A stretch of 64,000 nt of DNA from Ruegeria sp. EL01. GTDB taxonomy: Bacteria; Pseudomonadota; Alphaproteobacteria; Rhodobacterales; Rhodobacteraceae. The position numbers and the translations under genes are program-made. The stretch lies in the NCBI RefSeq assembly GCF_900313035.1, contig NZ_OMPS01000037.1, positions 62,001 through 126,000 on the forward strand, given 5' to 3'. Below are positions 62,194 through 64,000 of this stretch, piece by piece. The notes beneath the pieces were generated by a model. The model made no database searches. It was not told where the DNA came from and saw only the letters and a list, made by a program, of their open reading frames with translations. Positions within the stretch are counted from its first letter, which is position 1. Every line of letters begins with the position of its first letter.

Positions 62194-62763
62194 ATGCCAA
62201 GATTCTTTGCCTGGCTACTTGTTGCAGCGTCTGCCGTAACACTTGCCGGATGCACCGCGAAGCCAACCGTCGAGCAGTCTGATGTCGATGGGCTGGCATC
62301 GCAAATTCGCGGACTCGGACCGGAAGTCGACCCGGAAGAGGCCACGCGAGCGGCCCAAATCGCGCACAGCTATTCACTTCAACTCGCACAGGAATATCGG
62401 GTCACTGATCCACCAATCATTCACAATGCCAAGGTCATTCATGGATTTCGAGAGCGTGGTCTTTGCAATGACTGGGCCGAGGATCTCCAAAAGCGTCTGA
62501 GCCAGGAAAACTTCCGCACTCTGACAATGCACTGGGCCACTTCTCCGCCAACTGATTTCAGGATCATCCATCATTCGGCCGTCATCAGCAAACGAGGCGA
62601 TACAGTGCACGATGGTATTTTGCTGGATCCCTGGCGGTACGGTGGAGTTTTGTTCTGGTCAAAGCTCGATGCTGATGATCGCTATGACTGGCGACCTCGG
62701 ATGGAAGTCCGCGAAGAACTGATCAATGCCCGACAGATACGAAAAGCTTTCAACGAAAACTGA
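62194..62763 (+). CDS. Lipoprotein with possible Cys-His-Asp catalytic triad
   Basis: A 189-residue predicted lipoprotein. ATG 62194 has GGAG upstream; signal MPRFFAWLLVAASAVTLAGC gives lipid-modified Cys20. The mature domain has a papain/transglutaminase-like order: Cys91 at the head of a helix (RGLCNDWAEDLQKRL), His126/127 in RIIHHSAVISKRG and Asp145 in GILLDPWRYGG. This is the order expected of NlpC/P60 or transglutaminase-type cysteine enzymes. Family not recognised; the triad is inferred by eye. Monocistronic after recR. Confidence 0.75.
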   Translation: MPRFFAWLLVAASAVTLAGCTAKPTVEQSDVDGLASQIRGLGPEVDPEEATRAAQIAHSYSLQLAQEYRVTDPPIIHNAKVIHGFRERGLCNDWAEDLQKRLSQENFRTLTMHWATSPPTDFRIIHHSAVISKRGDTVHDGILLDPWRYGGVLFWSKLDADDRYDWRPRMEVREELINARQIRKAFNEN

Positions 62764-62893
62764 CAAACCCCGGAAATATCCCATTGCTTTTCGGAACGGT
62801 ATCCTCACTTGAACTTCAAATTGTCGTTGGGGCCGAAGCGTGAAACGGATAGGAAGAGATGACTTGAGTGTACATTTGTCCGGAGCAAATTAT

Positions 62894-63340
62894 ATGAGCC
62901 GTTTTCTCGCCTTGATTTTCGCCGCCTTCACTGCCACCGCCGCCTGGTCACAGGAATTGATCGACAAGGGTTTTGTCGAGGGCTGGAACATCATGATGGA
63001 CCCGAACCTCGGCAATGGCTGCCTCATCCAGACGGTCTATCAGGATCTGTCGGTGGTTCGCCTGGGCTATGATGCGCTGGACAATCGCGGGTATTTCACC
63101 GTCTACAACAAGGCCTGGGGCGAGATTGAGCCTGGGCAAAGCTATCCGATCCGGTTCGATCTGGATGGCAAGAGCTATGACGCCACTGCCATCGGGTTCA
63201 AACAGGACCGCGTTCCGGGCGCGACGGTGTTTTTCACTGATCGGGATTTCGTCAACGCGATTGCCCAGAACAAAACCATGACTGTTTACAACCCGGCGGG
63301 CGAAGTGGTGATGGCGATCGACCTGAAAGGTACTGCCTAG
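62894..63340 (+). CDS. Small exported protein, unknown
   Basis: A 148-residue protein with a cleavable signal peptide (MSRFLALIFAAFTATAAWSQ, cut after AWS-Q or near). GGAG lies six bases before ATG 62894. The mature part is a beta-rich domain with GNGCLIQTVYQDLSVVRLGY and FFTDRDFVNAIAQNKTMTVY. No Cys pairs or catalytic motif seen. I do not recognise the family, though short periplasmic proteins of this pattern occur in Rhodobacterales. Confidence 0.75.
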   Translation: MSRFLALIFAAFTATAAWSQELIDKGFVEGWNIMMDPNLGNGCLIQTVYQDLSVVRLGYDALDNRGYFTVYNKAWGEIEPGQSYPIRFDLDGKSYDATAIGFKQDRVPGATVFFTDRDFVNAIAQNKTMTVYNPAGEVVMAIDLKGTA

Positions 63341-63378
63341 GCGCTGGATTACGCACGCGAGTGTCAGAACAAAGAACT

Positions 63379-64000
63379 CTAACGAATCGGATCAAACTGC
63401 GCGTCTTTCGCGGTGCAGTCGCGGATCACATCGCGGCCGCAGGGTACAGCGACCAGATCGCGAGACAGGCACAGACGAACTTCTTCGATGTAGCCCTGTT
63501 TGCATGTGATGGTGATCATATCCGGCTCCAACGCCGGATTGGCCTTCAGGAACGCATCCTCGACCACCGAAGCGGGCAGCTTGACTGATGTGTCCAGTTT
63601 GCGGAACACCGGCGGACGCTGAACGCCCTCATACGCCGCACGAGACAACGCGAAATAGTCGTTTGCACTGAGGCCCGAACAGGAACCGTGTTTCTTCCAC
63701 TGGTGCCATGCAAGACCGGCACTGCCCTGAATGTCTTGCATTTCCCCCGTCATGCGACGGGTGGGTGGCGCCTCTGACGTGCGGCAATACGAGGGCCAGC
63801 CCTGATGGAATTGCGGCCAAAGCCCGTGCAGCACCCAACCGTGGTCATGGCGCGCGTCGCATTGATCCGACTGGCGCGCATCACCTTCCCGCGCGCACCA
63901 GTTGGGCGACCAGCTGAGCGACAGAACATAGTAGTCGAACTCTCCGGCCTTCTCTCCATCGGCCAACGCTGATATTGCGCTGAATACCCACAGAACCAGC
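63379..64000 (-). CDS. Ribonuclease T2 family protein (start beyond window)
   Basis: The gene enters from the window's right edge; the last visible residues of a signal peptide read LVLWVFSAISALA before mature DGEKAGEFDYYVLSLSWSPN. Both active-site regions are seen: VLHGLWPQFHQG (CAS I) and AWHQWKKHGSCSGLSAND (CAS II). The Glu of the canonical EW-x-KHG is Gln here. Several Cys (WCAREG, SDQCDARH, GSC) fit disulfides. It is a secreted RNA-degrading enzyme. The 5' end is missing. Confidence 0.9.
   Translation of the reverse strand, partial: LVLWVFSAISALADGEKAGEFDYYVLSLSWSPNWCAREGDARQSDQCDARHDHGWVLHGLWPQFHQGWPSYCRTSEAPPTRRMTGEMQDIQGSAGLAWHQWKKHGSCSGLSANDYFALSRAAYEGVQRPPVFRKLDTSVKLPASVVEDAFLKANPALEPDMITITCKQGYIEEVRLCLSRDLVAVPCGRDVIRDCTAKDAQFDPIR

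Overview
The window looks like the chromosome of a marine alphaproteobacterium of the Rhodobacterales (Roseobacter group). This rests on the protein families: FnrL and cbb3 oxidase clusters, a short CcoS, a membrane-anchored c-type cytochrome, a RecR/YbaB/DnaX block, and a moderately high G+C content with long antisense shadow frames. No tRNA, rRNA, CRISPR array, insertion sequence or prophage was seen. The naming is inference; no database search was possible.

From 1 to about 28.4 kb the minus strand carries the classical transcription/translation super-cluster in the order secE, nusG, rplK-rplA, rplJ-rplL, rpoB-rpoC, rpsL-rpsG-fusA-tuf, rpsJ-rplC-rplD-rplW. The order is ancestral but the line is broken at operon boundaries by small accessory sets: an SDR gene between nusG and rplK; an APH-type kinase between rplA and rplJ; two polymorphic-toxin immunity genes, a DMT exporter and a glycosyltransferase between rpoC and rpsL; and a MarR/monooxygenase/membrane set, a RidA gene, a broken AEC permease and an XRE-GNAT-like regulator between tuf and rpsJ. 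Each core operon keeps its own promoter, leader or terminator. Several of these are readable: -35/-10 pairs with 17-bp spacers, an L10-type leader, three stacked hairpins between rplL and rpoB, and strong terminators after rpoC, rplA, tuf, secE and rplW.

From 28.5 to 41.1 kb lies a microaerobic respiration region: ccoS-ccoI-ccoH-ccoG and ccoP-ccoQ-ccoO-ccoN (cbb3 oxidase and its assembly factors, minus strand), a LysR regulator with a divergent 52-residue protein inserted between them, a universal stress protein, fnrL and hemN. Three near-perfect FNR boxes tie the region together (upstream of ccoG, between ccoN and usp, between fnrL and hemN).

From 41.3 to 49.8 kb are an EF-G paralogue with a decayed GTPase domain, a yejABEF-type peptide ABC importer and a membrane-bound cytochrome c. 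From 49.8 kb to the end are pheA, a CPT-like kinase, a GNAT, an SRPBCC protein, nudC, a CpdB-like cyclic phosphodiesterase, the SRP RNA gene, rsgA, an alpha/beta hydrolase, a cobalamin riboswitch driving a DUF1636 metal-binding protein, a protein phosphatase, the dnaX-ybaB-recR replication/repair block with a striking triple hairpin, a lipoprotein with a possible Cys-His-Asp catalytic triad, a small secreted protein and the start-truncated end of an RNase T2 gene. The least explained items are the orphan immunity pair (12.9-13.8 kb), the XRE-GNAT fusion (2.3-3.2 kb), the EF-G paralogue, the triad lipoprotein (62.2 kb) and the B12-controlled DUF1636 gene.
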